NCBI RefSeq assembly: GCF_000002985.6
Contig: NC_003283.11
Coordinates: 13,392,001 to 13,456,000, forward strand
Direction: 5' to 3'
Length of the DNA: 64,000 bases
Source of the DNA: Caenorhabditis elegans
Taxonomy: Eukaryota > Nematoda > Chromadorea > Rhabditida > Rhabditidae
The notes beneath the pieces were generated by a model, which did no database searches, was not told where the DNA came from, and saw only the letters and a list, made by a program, of their open reading frames with translations. A program made the position numbers and the translations under genes. Below, piece after piece: positions 25,610 to 38,650 of this stretch; the stretch's first letter is position 1, and each line of letters opens with the position of its first letter.

Positions 25610-27216
25610 CACTGGAATTCAAGTTGATATTGATTACAGTTACAAGGATTTAAATTTGTTTAAAAATAGAGTACGTTTACTATAATTTTTGCCTTGTGTT
25701 TTTCAGATAAAAACAGTAATCAGTTGAAAGCACTTGAAAGAATATTATATGCGATCAGAGTTTAACACACATTAAATTTAAACTTGAACATTGAACTTGG
25801 ACAAGACTTGGAAAATGTCTTAAAACGACGATTCAGTCGACGATGTCTTTTGATATTTGATTTAGAATTTGGGGCTAACGCCTCGTAAAACTAGATGTAA
25901 TGTTAATCTTTATTCAAAACAATACAATAATCCTACAAGGGACCGTCTTTAAGTACTTAGGTTTTCAACACAAATGTACACTATGGTGGTAATAGTTTCC
26001 TCCCGAATTAAAAATAATCACTAACAAGTTTTGAAAAATCATTGCTTCAAGTGGAAAAAAAACTAATCGGAAAAAGTGAAGAGAAGTATTGATGAATGAT
26101 AAAGCGTAGAATACAACTATCACATTTTTAGCGGTTGTCGGAACAATCATTTTTGTGATAGGAAAGTTATTTAAACATTGAATTGATTTTTTTTTGATTT
26201 CTAATTGGATTGAATATACATTTTTGCAAACACCAAATAAAAATCTCTGCGAACATAGAGGCGGTTGAGAAGTTAGACACCAGTTTGTTCCCAAAGTGAT
26301 AGGCCAGCTACAATGTGTATAGTTTGCTCTCTATTGAGTTGAAGATCTTTTAAAGAATCATGGTCACTGGTCTATTTCGGGAAATGATCATCAAAAAACC
26401 ATCTGACTTGATTGCGGATGTTTTTTATCTGCGTCGTATTTGACACTTGACAGCTTCAGGGAAATCACCAAAAATATACCTAGTTTACAAAATGTTCCCT
26501 GCTTGCAAGATTTACACTTCTACATTTTCTACTATTTTTAAAGATCTATGTGTCTCTTGTATAACACACGTTGTAAATAACGGAAATTAAAAAAAAATTT
26601 AAAATGTAAAAAATCCATATCAACAATGAAAATAGTGCAAGGATACGGGATTTCAAAAGATGAAAAAACTGTGAGATCTTACGCGATAAAAATTACTCTA
26701 ATATCGAGTGAAATTTGAAAAAAAAAGTTATTCACACTGGGTTGAATCGTTATTTTTATATACGTAAAACTTTACAATCAGTTCCTAAATGGGCGGCGGG
26801 AAGCTGAATTGAGCCAGTTGAGAAAATGACTCATCGCTCGTGTTCTGTGCTCTTTCTTTACGTATCACACAGGACAGCCATCGTACGAGTAATTAATGAG
26901 GGTTTCTTCCCACTTTTTTCTCATTGACATTTGATTGAGGAAACTTATACTGATGTTTTTGAAGGTTTCATTGTACTGATAAATTTTCAAAAACACTCAT
27001 GTAACTTTTGTTGTGATATTTTGAAAAGAAAATAACTGTTGTAGAAAATAACTGTTGAAAAGAAAATAACTGTGTTTTGTAGTATCACGAAATCGAGTGT
27101 TTCTCAATTCAACTATAAGATCCCGTTCAATAATGCATGAAAAAGTTATCATTATTTCTAAAAAGATAAGAGCCGACAAGCATTCAACAAAAAAGTCAAT
27201 TGAATTTGATTTCTTT
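25610..27216. other. 1.6-kb intergenic region
   Basis: Between two minus-strand genes. AT-rich, no supportable exon. A somewhat GC-richer patch at 26780-26900 shows no gene or RNA I can identify. Confidence 0.5.
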
Positions 27217-28740
27217 TCATTTGTTGTTATTTTCCCGGCTGCCTCCTTGGACTGAAATTGAAATAGAACGAGTTGATCGTTTTGAGCTAAGCCTTCTGAA
27301 ATACATATTGTTTTTTTTTGGGAATTATAGTGTAAAGCGTACAAAAATCTCTGCTTAAACTGCACAGTTATTGGTCTTGAAAACAAAAGTAACATCCACG
27401 CTGAATAGGTTGAATAGATGACACAAAGAATATTATAGAGAAAATAGAAAACTCTCTTGTTCATCGTTTGATTTATTTGGAGAGAGTACACAACAAATGC
27501 AAAATAAATAAGTTCGAGACTACAAACTATAGCGGTCATTTTGTCCAGGCTGCTCTCTTTTTTCTGTTTTTCTCTACTGTCAAGATATTTGGATCCGGCC
27601 ACCGAAGTGCGTCTTGACAACACTTTCTGAAAGTAGCAGTCAAGATTTATACAATTTTTTTTGTTTTTTTTTTAATAGAGTACAAGTTTTGTTTTCTATG
27701 TTTTTGTAAGATCATGCCGATGTTTCACTATCCACATTTCATTTTCATGCTTCTTTCTTATATTTTGAACCCACTTTTTTGAGTTTAAATCTATACGTTA
27801 TATAAGTGACCAAATTGTTCACAACAATTGCCAAAACAAAAAGAATTTCGAGTACCGCCACAAAATTGAAAAATGGTTTCCTGAACTCGTTGTTAACAAA
27901 TGCCGAGTAATATCTGAAGTTTAAATGCAAACAAAAAATGTGTTCTGAGGTTAAACAAGTGTCACACATACCCTCCGTTCTCATTCACATACTTGTACTC
28001 GCGTGGGAGCAAGAGAAACACTGATGCAACTGCTCCTGAGAGTTGGATGGCTTGCATTGTGTACGTGTATTTTGGATAACTCAGCTGAAAACTGATAAGA
28101 CGATGAGTCATGAAGCTGACTTCAGGAATTTTCAAAACTGGGGAACTGGTTTATAAGCACTATCGGTTTATGAATCATCATGAATCTACCTTTTGATAAA
28201 ACAATGGGAAGCAAACCGCACAAACACGACAAAATGATAGTATTGAAGCGGTTGCTCCTTGGACACAACGACCTCCATACGAAATTGCATAGAAAATTGC
28301 ACCGAGCCAGCTTTCATTCGGAAAATAAAATAATGCTAACCATCTGGAAATGTGAGGGTTTTGGTTAGAAGATATGTGGAATACGGTTACTGTCTAGCTG
28401 GCAGGATTTGTAACGCAAAAAGATTTACGGCAGATATCATGTCAACAAGAATTCCAATGAACATAAGACGGTAGAATGGGCCTGAAACATTTTTTATTTC
28501 AGAGAAATTTGTGCTGTTTTGAATTAGTTCTTGGATTTTTAAACGTTTTTTGAATTCCTAAAACCAATAATATTATCTTCTCTGACCTTTGAAAGTAGAA
28601 TTCCTCGAAGTGAATAAAATTTGTATTTCTACAAAATAAACTGCAAATGAAATAACAGTAATTGCAAATAAAACAGTCAATGAAGCTGTCTCTGCAATGA
28701 GAAACCACTCAGAGAAGCTGTCGTAAACCACGTTATTCAT
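27217..28740 (-). CDS. 7TM chemoreceptor, Srg-superfamily-like (copy A)
   Basis: Seven exons, 28587-28740, 28391-28481, 28190-28343, 27972-28084, 27775-27913, 27343-27626 and 27217-27295, give 337 residues. Exon lengths 91/154/113/139/284 are identical to those of copies B and C, confirming common descent and the splice choices. TM1 is in LTVLFAITVISFAVYFVEIQ. Family-specific motifs are FKGPFYRLMFIGILVDMIS, SYGGRCVQGATASILSFCRV-CAVCFPLFY and FAFVVYSLQINQTMNKRVF. The C-tail ends with KRSTRSISISVQGGSRENNNK, a Ser-rich, probably cytoplasmic tail conserved in all three copies. The order of hydrophobic segments suits a nematode Srg-superfamily receptor (srg, srv, srx and relatives); I cannot fix the family. 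Likely site is sensory neuron cilia (family knowledge). Confidence 0.88.
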
Positions 28741-29139
28741 CTGGAAAACTGAAATTATCCTGATCTCAGGAGCTGCAAATGAGAGATCCAAAAAACTGAA
28801 ATAGTTACTTCAACAAAAAACAAAAAACCAAGAAACTATTTTCAGATTCGAAATTGTGCTGCCTGATCATAGGCCAACCTATTTCGTTTTGAAAGTTTGT
28901 AAAATCTGTGTTTGGTTTTGTTTCAAGATTATTGAAGCGAAATAAAAAATTGGAGATGCATGTTAAATGTGCAGCGGTGGGAAAATCAGAGGATTTGCGA
29001 AAATGTGAGTAAGTGGAACATGTGACAAAAACCCCCAGAATATGAAATCACATTTTTCATTCGAGTAAGTAACCAATTTTTGACCGCTGGGAACTTTGAG
29101 AACTTTGAGATCATATGTACAAATTTATTCCATAAAAAT

Positions 29140-31016
29140 TCATGATTTGTTATTATCTCGACTTCCTTGGACGGATATTGAAATTGACCGGGTCAACTTT
29201 TTACCACCGAGATTTCTGAAAATGTTGTATTAAGTATTAAATATCATTTTTCTGGGTGATATACGAGAATCGCTGACGAACTTGAGAATTAATAGGTTTT
29301 GATATGATCAGAAGCATCCAGGCTGAGAACGTTGAATATATGACACAAAGGATGTTATATAAAAAGTAAAATATTCGCTTATTCATGTATTGATTGATTT
29401 GAAGTGAATAAACTACAAATGCAAAATAGATCAGCTCAACCAGGCACACTATGAACGTCATTTTGTCCAGTCCATTTTCTCGTTTTTGTTTCTCTTGGTT
29501 CGATTGATGTTGACTTGGTGTAATAGAGTTTGATTTGATGGCAGATTTCTGGAAAATTAGGTCTGAAGTAAAAATTTGAGTTATAAAAAATACTCTACTT
29601 TTCTCTAGAACATTTCTCTAATCTCTAAAAAACTGTCTCTACTTTTGGTTGATTCGAAAATCGGGTTAATAACGTTAATTTGAGAGTTTTCCGACAGAAG
29701 TATTTTTGCAAAATACCAAAAACACGTGTGACTCCAAGGTCAAACTGGGAATTGACACTCTTGCGAACCGAGCCATGACAAATATTCTGAAGTTGTTGGT
29801 TTTTCGATAATCGATTTTTGACTTTTGGTGTTCATAGTCCTGCTATCATTTACAACTTTCTGGCATACGCTTCCCTTATCACTGTTGAACTGGAGTCCAT
29901 CCATCGATAAGTTTTCCTTTTTTTTTAAATATAACTTCCGGTTAAGCTTATTTCACTTGATAAATGTGTCACGTTTGGTCAATGAGAGCAAACATGAAAT
30001 ACAATGGAAAAGTTTTGAAATTAACTATCATAATGTGGTTTTGGTTTTACTTTTAAAATATATGAATTTTTGGTACATATTTTTAAAAAAATTTACCTAT
30101 GGCTTAAAAATTTATCCAGACACTCTAAGAAACTATTCAACAAAGAGTTCTCAATTTTATCAACTTAGAAACATAAGATACCTTGTTAAATTTCAATCTG
30201 AACATAGTATATGTAACCACATTATTCACAATTATCGCCAGAACCAAAACCACTTCCATAATTGCTACAAAATTATAGAACCAATCTGCATCAGTGTCAT
30301 CCGATCCAACCGAGTAAAAACTGGAAAATAATTGTTTGATTTTGGTTGAATTTAAAACGGCTTACCAATTGTCTTCCAAAATATATTCATAGGAGTCCGG
30401 CCACAAAATCACAAAAGCGATTACTCCACCAGCCAATTGAACTGCTTGCATTGTGTGAAGGTACCATGGTTCACCGAGCTAAAAATTATGTAGTTCTAAC
30501 AAGTTTCTAGTTTTCTATACCGACCTTGTGATAAAAAATCGGAAAGCAAACTGCACAAACTCTACAAAATGATAGAATAGCTGCCGTGGCGCCTTGAATA
30601 CATCTTCCACCATACGTTATTACAAAGAATATTGAGCCAAGCCAACTTTGATTGTAGATTAAAAATGGTTCAAACCATCTGAAATGTTTAACATTTTAGT
30701 ATTTCGTTTTTTTTTAGTTTTGGTTTACCTTCGAGCAGGAATCACTTGTCCTGTGAACATATTAATTGTTGATAACATGTCGACTATTATTCCAACAAAC
30801 ATCAAACGATAGAATGGTCCTACAAATTAAAAAATCGTTACCTCATCTGTCCATGTATTATTCACCTCGGAAAGTAGTTTTCCTATATGCAAAAATAATT
30901 TGAATTTCGATGAAATACAGTAAAAAAGAGACAATTGTAAGTAGAAGTAGGGCTAACAGAGTTATCCCTTCGAGCACGAAGAACCAAAGTGGGAAGTCGT
31001 ATAGTTCGTGATGCAT
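29140..31016 (-). CDS. 7TM chemoreceptor, Srg-superfamily-like (copy B)
   Basis: Seven exons, 30866-31016, 30729-30819, 30525-30678, 30366-30478, 30182-30320, 29265-29548 and 29140-29215, give 335 residues. It begins MHHELYDFPLWFFVLEG, then a TM1 rich in Leu. RKTTFRGPFYRLMFVGIIVD, WFEPFLIYNQSWLGSIFFVI and YGGRCIQGATAAILSFCRV mark it as a paralogue of A and especially C. Internal exons are the same length as in A and C. Before the sixth membrane segment lies a hydrophilic loop with EKQKRENGLDKM, also shared. The C-tail LTRSISISVQGSRDNNKS keeps the Ser-rich motif. It sits 891 bp head to head with copy C, so the two may share regulatory sequence. No frameshift or in-frame stop seen. Confidence 0.88.
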
Positions 31017-31907
31017 CTCCAATAAAACTGTATATATTCAGTAGTGCAATTAGATCAAATCACTAGCACGCAATGTACTCACGTATTTAGAATATTCTTT
31101 GACAACCAATAACAGAGTAAATTTCAGTCAATTCGAGCAGAAAAACTGTTAGAGCATGTCAAATATATTACACCAGTACAAACCTGGGACACGTGATTTT
31201 GCAAAGGACACAAATTATTATTAAATCTGATTGATCAGATTGTTCAATTCGAATTCAACAATCGTATATCACACACGTTGGCATTAGCCATGGGAATTTT
31301 TCCAGCATGACCGAATAGAAACCTGAAATGATAAAAGTTGCTGAAAATGAGCACGAGCTAATAACTGACTTGGAATGGATCTAACAAACAAGTTTTTTCG
31401 AGCATGTTTAAGAACTGTTGTAGAATATTGTCAACCTCGTAGTGTTTGAACAAAATTAATTTTGAAATGTTAGAACATAAAATTCATAAATTAATTTTAA
31501 TTGAACTTAAAAATTATGAGTGAAAGAATAGTGAAAATTAGTAAATTGCCACTTTTCTTTGAAAAGTTTAAAAATTCTCAAAATTGGGCGTGAAAATTGA
31601 AGAATGGGTATTGTTACTAAACTCTACGATAGAATCTTTCATTATGGTCCTTACATACAGGAGTCATTTCAACTATTATAATTATATCACCACGCATGTT
31701 TTTTTTCAAAATCATATGAGCTATGATTTTTTGATTTTATAACCGTATGGGTTGATGTATTGCACACTATTTTCAATATACATACATCAACTGATTTTAT
31801 GCTTGATTTTAACGAAAATGTTATCAGTGGTAGTGAACATAAATATATTTTAGCTTATGCGAATCTAGTTTGGCAACTTACTTTTCCCATAGGTTGTGCG
31901 ATTCGAA
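31017..31907. other. Bidirectional intergenic region between receptor copies B and C
   Basis: The 891 bp between two divergent receptor starts, AT-rich. A partly palindromic stretch around 31690-31810 contains repeated ATCATATGAGC/ACATCAACTGATTTTATG-type words. I see no gene. It presumably contains both promoters. Confidence 0.5.
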
Positions 31908-33266
31908 ATGGATAACTATCCAAAATGGTTTTGGATTCTTGATTCGTCTATTTTGATTGTACTATTTTTATTTACAATTGTAACTTTTATACTTTATTTC
32001 ATAGAAATTCAGATTGTATTTTCTTACCGAAAAACTACTTTCAAAGGTAACAAAACTTGTCGTCTCGAAAAAAAAAAAATGAAACGAAAATTTCAGGACC
32101 ATTCTATCGTTTGTTGTTCGTTGGAATTATAGTCGATATTATTTCAGTAATCAATATGTTTATGGGTCAAGTAGTCCCTGCTCAGAGGTTCAAGACACGG
32201 ATATTTAAAACTTCATTTTTTTTATTTTTCAGATGGTTTGAACCTTTCTTGATTAGAAATCAAAATTGGCTCGGTTCAGTATTCCTCGTAATAACCTACG
32301 GTGGACGGTGTATCCAAGGAGCCACAGCGGCCATTTTATCATTTTGTAGAGTTTGTGCAGTTTGCTTTCCAATATTTTATCGAAAAGTTTGTCATGGTAC
32401 CTTTTCATCACGGAATCTAAATTTGTTTTCAGTTGGGAGAGCCATGTTATTTGTTCATAATGCAAGCAATTCAATTGGGTGGAGGAGTTCTTGCATGGGT
32501 GTTACTGGGACCAGATCTCTATGAGTATATTTTGGAGGATGACGGGTGAGGTTTTCTAGTTTTGGTCCTCTATATCGATAAGTCGAATGTGGTCAAAGAA
32601 TCATTATGCGCATATTTTTGAATTCCTTCTTAAAATGTTTATTTCAGATTATTCGCAGTAGGATCTGAAGTATCGGAATCACTTTGGTTTTTTGATTTTG
32701 CAGCGGTAATGGAAGTTGTTTTAGTTATTGCAATAATTGTGAACAATGTGATAACATATGTAATGTTTCGAATGAAATTCAAAAAGGTAGAAGAACTAAT
32801 TTTTGATTCAATTCTAAATATCTAAAGTTTTACAGAAAGTTGTGTTCAATAAAAACGCTATAACTCCAAGACAAATGCAATCAAGCCAAGAAAAACAAAA
32901 ACGAGAAAGTGGACTTGATAAGATGACTTTCATAGTTTGCTTCCTCGAACTTGTCTATTTTGCATTTGTAGTCTATTCTCTTCAAATTAATCAAACGATG
33001 AACAAACGAACATTTTACTTTTACTATAATATCCTTTGCGTCATCTACTCTACAGTTTCTGCATGGACGCTTCTGATTTTTTCAAAGCCTATCAATTTGC
33101 AAGTTCGTGAGAAGTTCTCGTAAGTGTTTTCTCGTGGGAGAAGTGTTCAAGGGGTGTTCCAGTTTCATAAATTTCCAGAAAGCTGAGTTCAAAAAAGGTG
33201 ACTCGTTCAATTTCTATATCAGCTCAAGGTGTCTCTCTTTCAACTCGTGATAATAACAGATGGTGA
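31908..33266 (+). CDS. 7TM chemoreceptor, Srg-superfamily-like (copy C)
   Basis: Seven exons, 31908-32046, 32097-32187, 32233-32386, 32433-32545, 32648-32786, 32836-33119 and 33179-33266, give 335 residues. The start MDNYPKWFWILDS is the first in-frame ATG after the acceptor-like CCCATAG at 31888-31894. Motifs are FKGPFYRLLFVGIIVDIIS, YGGRCIQGATAAILSFCRV, CAVCFPIFYRK, LGEPCYLFIMQAIQLGGG and LELVYFAFVVYSLQINQTM. The tail VTRSISISAQGVSLSTRDN is longer than in A and B by a few residues. It is on the opposite strand to A and B, so an inversion accompanied duplication. Intact; ligand unknown. The B/C pair are closest in sequence. Confidence 0.9.
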
Positions 33267-33571
33267 ATAATATTCCAGGACTATAGAGACATATATTCTT
33301 CCAATTGTATTTTTTTGTTTTCTATTTCCTTCATTTTTTCGATCACATGATTTTTTCAATGAAATTTGTATTATTCGTGTTGTCATTCAATAAAGCAATG
33401 TGACTCCACTTCTTTAAAGTAAAGAAGTAGTAGTGGATTTGAAAAATTACTGAAAAGCGAATATTTAAATAATATCAATATCAAAAGAAAGCAGGAAATT
33501 GTAGTTAACAGGGTAAAAACCAACTTGAAAACGTGGAAAATATAATATATCAACAAAGAATTTATTCAAAC

Positions 33572-34752
33572 TCATCGAGATGTATTTAAAGTTGTTGCAA
33601 AATTTGACGGTCGTCCACCAGAATGGAAAACTCCAATGCTTGATCCTGTGTTTGTATTCAGTAGAATTTTGAATGGATTTGCAATAAATCTCTTCACGTT
33701 CTGACGATACGGTCGAACAAAGTATAAATACGTGATAGGAGATAATGCAGGTGCTAAAATGGCAACAGCATATATTGAATACTCAAGAATTGGTGACCTC
33801 ACAAGTCCAGATTGCGCTGAAAGTGTTCTTCAATACTTGTCATAAATAATTATTATAAGCTTACAAAGAAAGTAAAATGTCACAGCAATCCCTACAAAAA
33901 TTGGAATAAATGCTTGAATTGTAAGAGCTTTGAGCAGTTGAGAATGTGCAGCTTTTGTATCCGGAGACATTACATGTTGTTTGACATGTAGTTGGTTTAT
34001 AATTTTTTGTCGTAAAATAAAAATTGTGATGTAGACAGGGAAAAATGGCAAACATATATGACCAATTGAATATATTGCTACAAAGTTGGTAAGATCTATA
34101 ATTCCAGTCAAAACTCCAGTTTCTGCATCGAGATCATAATAGGGAAACCATTGCCTAGCGAGGGGAAGAATTTCTTCGCGCGAAGCAAATATGGTCCAAT
34201 ATGTGAGCTGAAATGTTGGAACAGCTGATAAATAAATTCTTGCATAGAACATATTTCTTTTTTCATTTTTTACTCACTGCTTGAATTAATGATGGTATAT
34301 AAAAAACTAAAATAAGTTTCAATAAAACAAGGCGGGAAAGTGAAGGATTATGTAAAATGTAAAATCGATATCCAAAAGATAGCAGCAAGGACCAAACGGA
34401 ATGGGTCAGACAGTGTAAGAAGAAGCTCAATCCAACCTTACAGGATATGGAACCAATATATTTACAAGGTCCATTGAATATGTACACGAGTTCAGCTTCA
34501 CCAGGCACCGCCAACAATCTAAATTTCTTTTATAGATCATGTCAAATTATAGATTTTAGTGTCGTACCTGGTTTGTAGAAAACTATCTAATGCACACTCC
34601 ACAAAGTCAGTTGCAGCATAATTTATAATCAATGTGGCGTATGATTTAATTGCTTTTGGTGACTTGAATATTGCCAAGTAAGCAAGAAGTAAGTTCAAAT
34701 AGCAGCCCAGAAGAGCCCATGACCAGTGCCAAATTTCAAAGAAAATTATCAT
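33572..34752 (-). CDS. srd-type 7TM chemoreceptor (copy 1)
   Basis: Four exons, 34568-34752, 34278-34518, 33865-34207 and 33572-33816, encode 337 residues, the usual size for the Srd family of the Str superfamily. TM1 is in MIIFFEIWHWSWALLGCYLN. The Srd signature is IFKSPKAIKSYATLIINY then GPCKYIGSISCKVGLSFF, HSVWSLLLSFGYRFYIL and MSPDTKAAHSQLLKALTIQ before TM6. TM7 ends LSPITYLYFVRPYRQNVKRF, followed by a short cytoplasmic tail. All four exons match those of copies 2 and 3 in phase and almost exactly in length (185/241/343/about 250). Srd receptors act in chemosensory neurons; this one's ligand is unknown. No disabling mutation seen. Confidence 0.92.
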
Positions 34753-35606
34753 TTTGGAAATGTTAATGGAGATGACTCGAATAAATGGGAACCGCAGTTC
34801 TAGGGTTTTTATTGCTCCCTTTTTTTTGATTTACGTCAAAACTGCAGACAGATATACTACAAAAAAATACTACGAATTATTTAGACGGAATGATTTTGTT
34901 CACTCTTTATATCTCACACATTGTAGGGAAGGAATAAGGAAATAATTTGTTTTCTCATTATTCGAGTAGAAGAAATACATTTTTAAATACAAGTATTTAA
35001 CGAAAAGTTCGTCTGTGTAGAGGTTACCATTAGTCAGCACTATTCAGTTATTCAAATGAAACAAAGACGTTGTTAATATGAATGAATGAATTTGTTGTAG
35101 ATCAGTGCAAATTATTTTTGGCTGAATGAAGTTTAATGCAAAACTAAATGATGAATTTCATCTTACTGAACCTTTGACAAAATCTACGAAACAATTATTT
35201 GAAATCGACAGAAGTTTTGGAACTTTCATATATAAAAATATTCTTACAATGAACATATTCCCACGTAGTATCCATTCCAGTTAACAAGTTGAATATTCAA
35301 TTTTCACATTTCGTAAGACAATTTCCCGGTAAAAATCACCTGTGAACTTTCTTGGCAATAAGTCTGCCGGTTCAGTCGAAGATCGTTTATTTCAACGTGT
35401 ATGTTCATACGGTTGAAAGAAATCTTTAGTGATGAAGCCTCTGGATCACCTGTCACTTTGCTTACTCGGTATTAAAATTCAGGCAAGACAGATTTTTCAG
35501 GAAGTTTTTTTTTCATTTGATAATCATTGATATTTTAAAGTGGTAGTGCAAATTAAAATATAGCATGGGAGAAAAATATAATTTTGAGATAATCGAAGGC
35601 AGTACT
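34753..35606. other. Intergenic region between srd copies 1 and 2
   Basis: About 0.85 kb, AT-rich, containing the 5' side of copy 1 and 3' side of copy 2. No gene or clear repeat seen. Confidence 0.5.
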
Positions 35607-36760
35607 TTAGTGAACGGCTATCACGGGCTTGGAAAAATGTGTGGGATGATCCCCTGAATAGAATACACCACTGTTCGATGTTGCACGCTCGTGTGGTCTT
35701 GATAAAAGTTTGAATGGATGTCTGATAATCCTCTTGACTTTTTGACGATACGGTCGAACAAAATATAAATAAGTGATGGGAGATAATGCAGGCATTAGAA
35801 TAGCAACTGAAAATATCGAATACTCAAGAATTGGTGATTTGAGTAGTCCTGATTGTGCTGAAATGTTCAGTTTAAAGTGAATAACTCAATTAGTCGACCT
35901 ACAAGAAAAATAAAGAAGAACAGCAATCCCTAAGAACATTGGAATAATTGCTTGTGTAGTAAGTGCTCTGAGTAATTGAGTATGAGCAGCTTTTGTGTCT
36001 TGAGACATCATTTGAGATTGACCGCCCAGGTATTTCATAATTTTCTGGCGTAAGACAAAAATTGTTATGTAAACTGGGAAAAACGGCAGGCAAATATGTG
36101 CAACTGCATAGACTGCAACGAAATTTGTGAGGTCTATTACACCCGTGAGAACCCCAGTTTCAGTTTCAAGATCATAGTAGGGAAACCATTGTTTAGCGAG
36201 CGGGAGAATTTTTTCTCGAGGAACAAATAATGTCCAATAGGTAAGCTGAAAAATTATGGAAATGTAAAATTAGTCTGTGTACAAAACTCACTGCTTGAAC
36301 CAAGGACGGTATGTAGAACATTATGGTAATCTTCAGTAAAGTTAAGCGCGATAGTGCTGGATTGTGCAAAATATAAAATCGGTATCCGAAAGATATCAGC
36401 AAAGACCAAACAGAGTGTGTAAGGCAGTGAAGTAAGAAGCTTAATCCTACTTTGCATGATAAGGAACCAGTGTATTTGCAAGGTCCATTGAAAATATACA
36501 CGAGTTTAGCTTCACCAGGCACAGCCACCAATCTGAAGTTATTATTCTAACTGTAACATGAATCTACCTGGTTACCTTGTTTGTATGAAAAGATCTAACG
36601 CGCACTCTACAAAATCAGTTGCGGCAAAGTTTATAATCAATGTTGCATATGATTTAATTGCCTTTGGGGATCTGAATATTGCCAAGTAGGTAAGAAGTAA
36701 GTTCAAATAGCAACCCAGAAGAGCCCATGACCAGTGCCAAATTTCAAAGAAAATTATCAT
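35607..36760 (-). CDS. srd-type 7TM chemoreceptor (copy 2)
   Basis: Four exons, 36576-36760, 36292-36532, 35903-36245 and 35607-35857, encode 339 residues. It is the closest relative of copy 1: first exon MIIFFEIWHWSWALLGCYLN is identical there, and LVAVPGEAKLVYIFNGPCKY, HSVWSLLISFGYRFYILHN and SPITYLYFVRPYRQKVKR are nearly so. The frame is open upstream of 36760, but TTACAG (36769-36774) only 9 bases before this ATG looks like a splice or trans-splice acceptor, and the ATG aligns with the starts of copies 1 and 3, so I take 36760. Loop differences cluster between TM5 and TM6 (GGQSQMMSQDTKAAHTQLL). Intact. Confidence 0.91.
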
Positions 36761-37942
36761 CGCGGAAACCTGTAAGTTTACAATTGGAATGTAAAAATAA
36801 AAGTGCAACAAAATTTTAAATTTTTTCCAATTCCCAAACTGGAGAATGTTTTGGAAGGAAATTTCTAGAAAGTATCAAATCTAAAGAGTTTCTCTCTTTT
36901 TAAATATTACTTCTGAAATCCATAGCAACCAATTCAAAAACATCAGTATTACCTCTGTTAACTATAAATATAGATCAACACACGATATGTCTTGGCTCTA
37001 GAAGATCCTAAAGAGCTCAGTAGAAGTGTCACAAAATTCTTATTATAATCTTATACATATACAATTTCATTCAATGTACTAACTATGCCTGATATTCTTT
37101 TCACTAAACTTGACTCCACCCAGCATACCGCTTTCAGAACTCATGTCCTTATTGTATTCTTATTAATCCTTCACTACTAAACTTTGTTAACAATTGTTTT
37201 TTGCTTTCCGTGATAACATTTATTTTATGTATAATACTTTAGCAAGTTGGAAGATGACTACGTCATTGCGATGAGTTCAACTATTCATACTTCTAATAGA
37301 AACTACCTATGTGTCATGAAATCATTATATACGACCGTGCTTTTGATCGATGAGAGTTGTGTTCGTGTATTTTTTGCATATTCTTGTATTTCCAGTATAA
37401 ATTTGAATTTATTCATTTAAATTAGATTTCAAATGTAAAAAGAAGTTTCAAAGGTTTAGAAAAACAAATGCCAAAATTAGAAAACTCCTTGAAAGTTTGA
37501 AAATTGCTCAATCTAACGTCACAGCCTAAACAAAGTGTATAATTAATATTTCTGCTATATAGTGGAATTGATAATTTGAAGGGACATTCAAGTTAAACAT
37601 TGGAAAATATTCGAAAACTTCAAATAGAACAACATATAGTTTACTTGTTTGTTCAATTAATAAAAATGTTTCAAAGAGCGGAAAGTTGCGAACCACAGAT
37701 CTCCGAGAAATCGAGAACCTAATATATGATTAAAGGAGAGTAATTATACGAGACACAGAAAGATATAAAAAGAACACATCAAACTAGACAAAGCAAGTGA
37801 CTTTGAAATTAACTACGCAATGACAATGAAAATTATAGTGGGATATAGACGGTGACTGAAATTAGAATCGGGCTCAGAGAGTAATCAGAAAGAGTGGTCA
37901 TGTATGTAATTAGACAGGTGACTCTAATCGGTGATATAGGTG
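36761..37942. other. Intergenic region between srd copy 2 and srd remnant
   Basis: About 1.2 kb, AT-rich. No exon, RNA or clear transposon end identified. Confidence 0.5.
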
Positions 37943-38320
37943 TTACAAAATGTGTCGATGTATTTTCAGTATAGAACGCTGTACAATTTGCTGTTCTTGA
38001 TATTCTGAAAAAATTGTGAAAGGCTTTCTGAATACCTTCACAGTTTGACTATATGGTCGGGCATAATAATAAAAATAAATAATAATAGGGAATAATGCAG
38101 ACATAAGTAACTTAAAAATTGAGTTTTCAAGAATTGGCGACGTAACGAGGCCCGCTTGTGCTGAAATTGTTAATAGGTTTTGATACTTCCAAGCAAAATA
38201 AAAATATATACAGTGGTATCAAAGCTTTAATTGTGAGAGACTTGAGTAACTGAAATTGCGTAGATTTTGGTTCAACAACCATTATTTGAGTCGTATCGTC
38301 TAAGTTCTTGTTAATTTATT
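37943..38320 (-). pseudogene. Truncated srd receptor remnant
   Basis: On the minus strand a decayed third exon reads KSTQFQLLKSLTIKALIPLY (compare KAAHSQLLKALTIQAFIPIF in intact copies), but carries an in-frame stop upstream (about 38310-38320) and has lost a consensus donor. After an AATTTCAG acceptor, an intact fourth exon runs QAGLVTSPILENSIFKLL to YYARPYSQTVKVF and stops at 37943. TM1-TM5 are missing. It lies between srd copies 2 and 3 in the same orientation, so it is the rest of a fourth tandem duplicate. Confidence 0.82.
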
Positions 38321-38650
38321 TGTTTTGTTCTGTGATGGACAGAATGGTTCTTTCAGACTTGTATAAATTTTTGCGTCGCCTGCAAAATAATATGTACCTC
38401 TTGTATTTGCTATAATCTATTCTTGAAAACGTTATCATCGGATGCTTTTTTCAGTTTCATATGTATGACAGGTTTTATTTATGATTTTGATATTATTTTT
38501 GAGTCTACAGTATACATAAGTCACTTGTTCAAAGTTGGTAGGTGGGCAATAGGAGTCCCCATTGCGCTTCGCCTTTGTGGAATCAATACTCTTGAAATAC
38601 AAAAAATAAATGTTAATAATTTGTTGTTTCACAAATTATTATTATTATAT

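Noticed and set aside
36761-36811. 17-codon N-terminal extension of srd copy 2
   Set aside because: It reads through a TTACAG acceptor and has no counterpart in copies 1 and 3.
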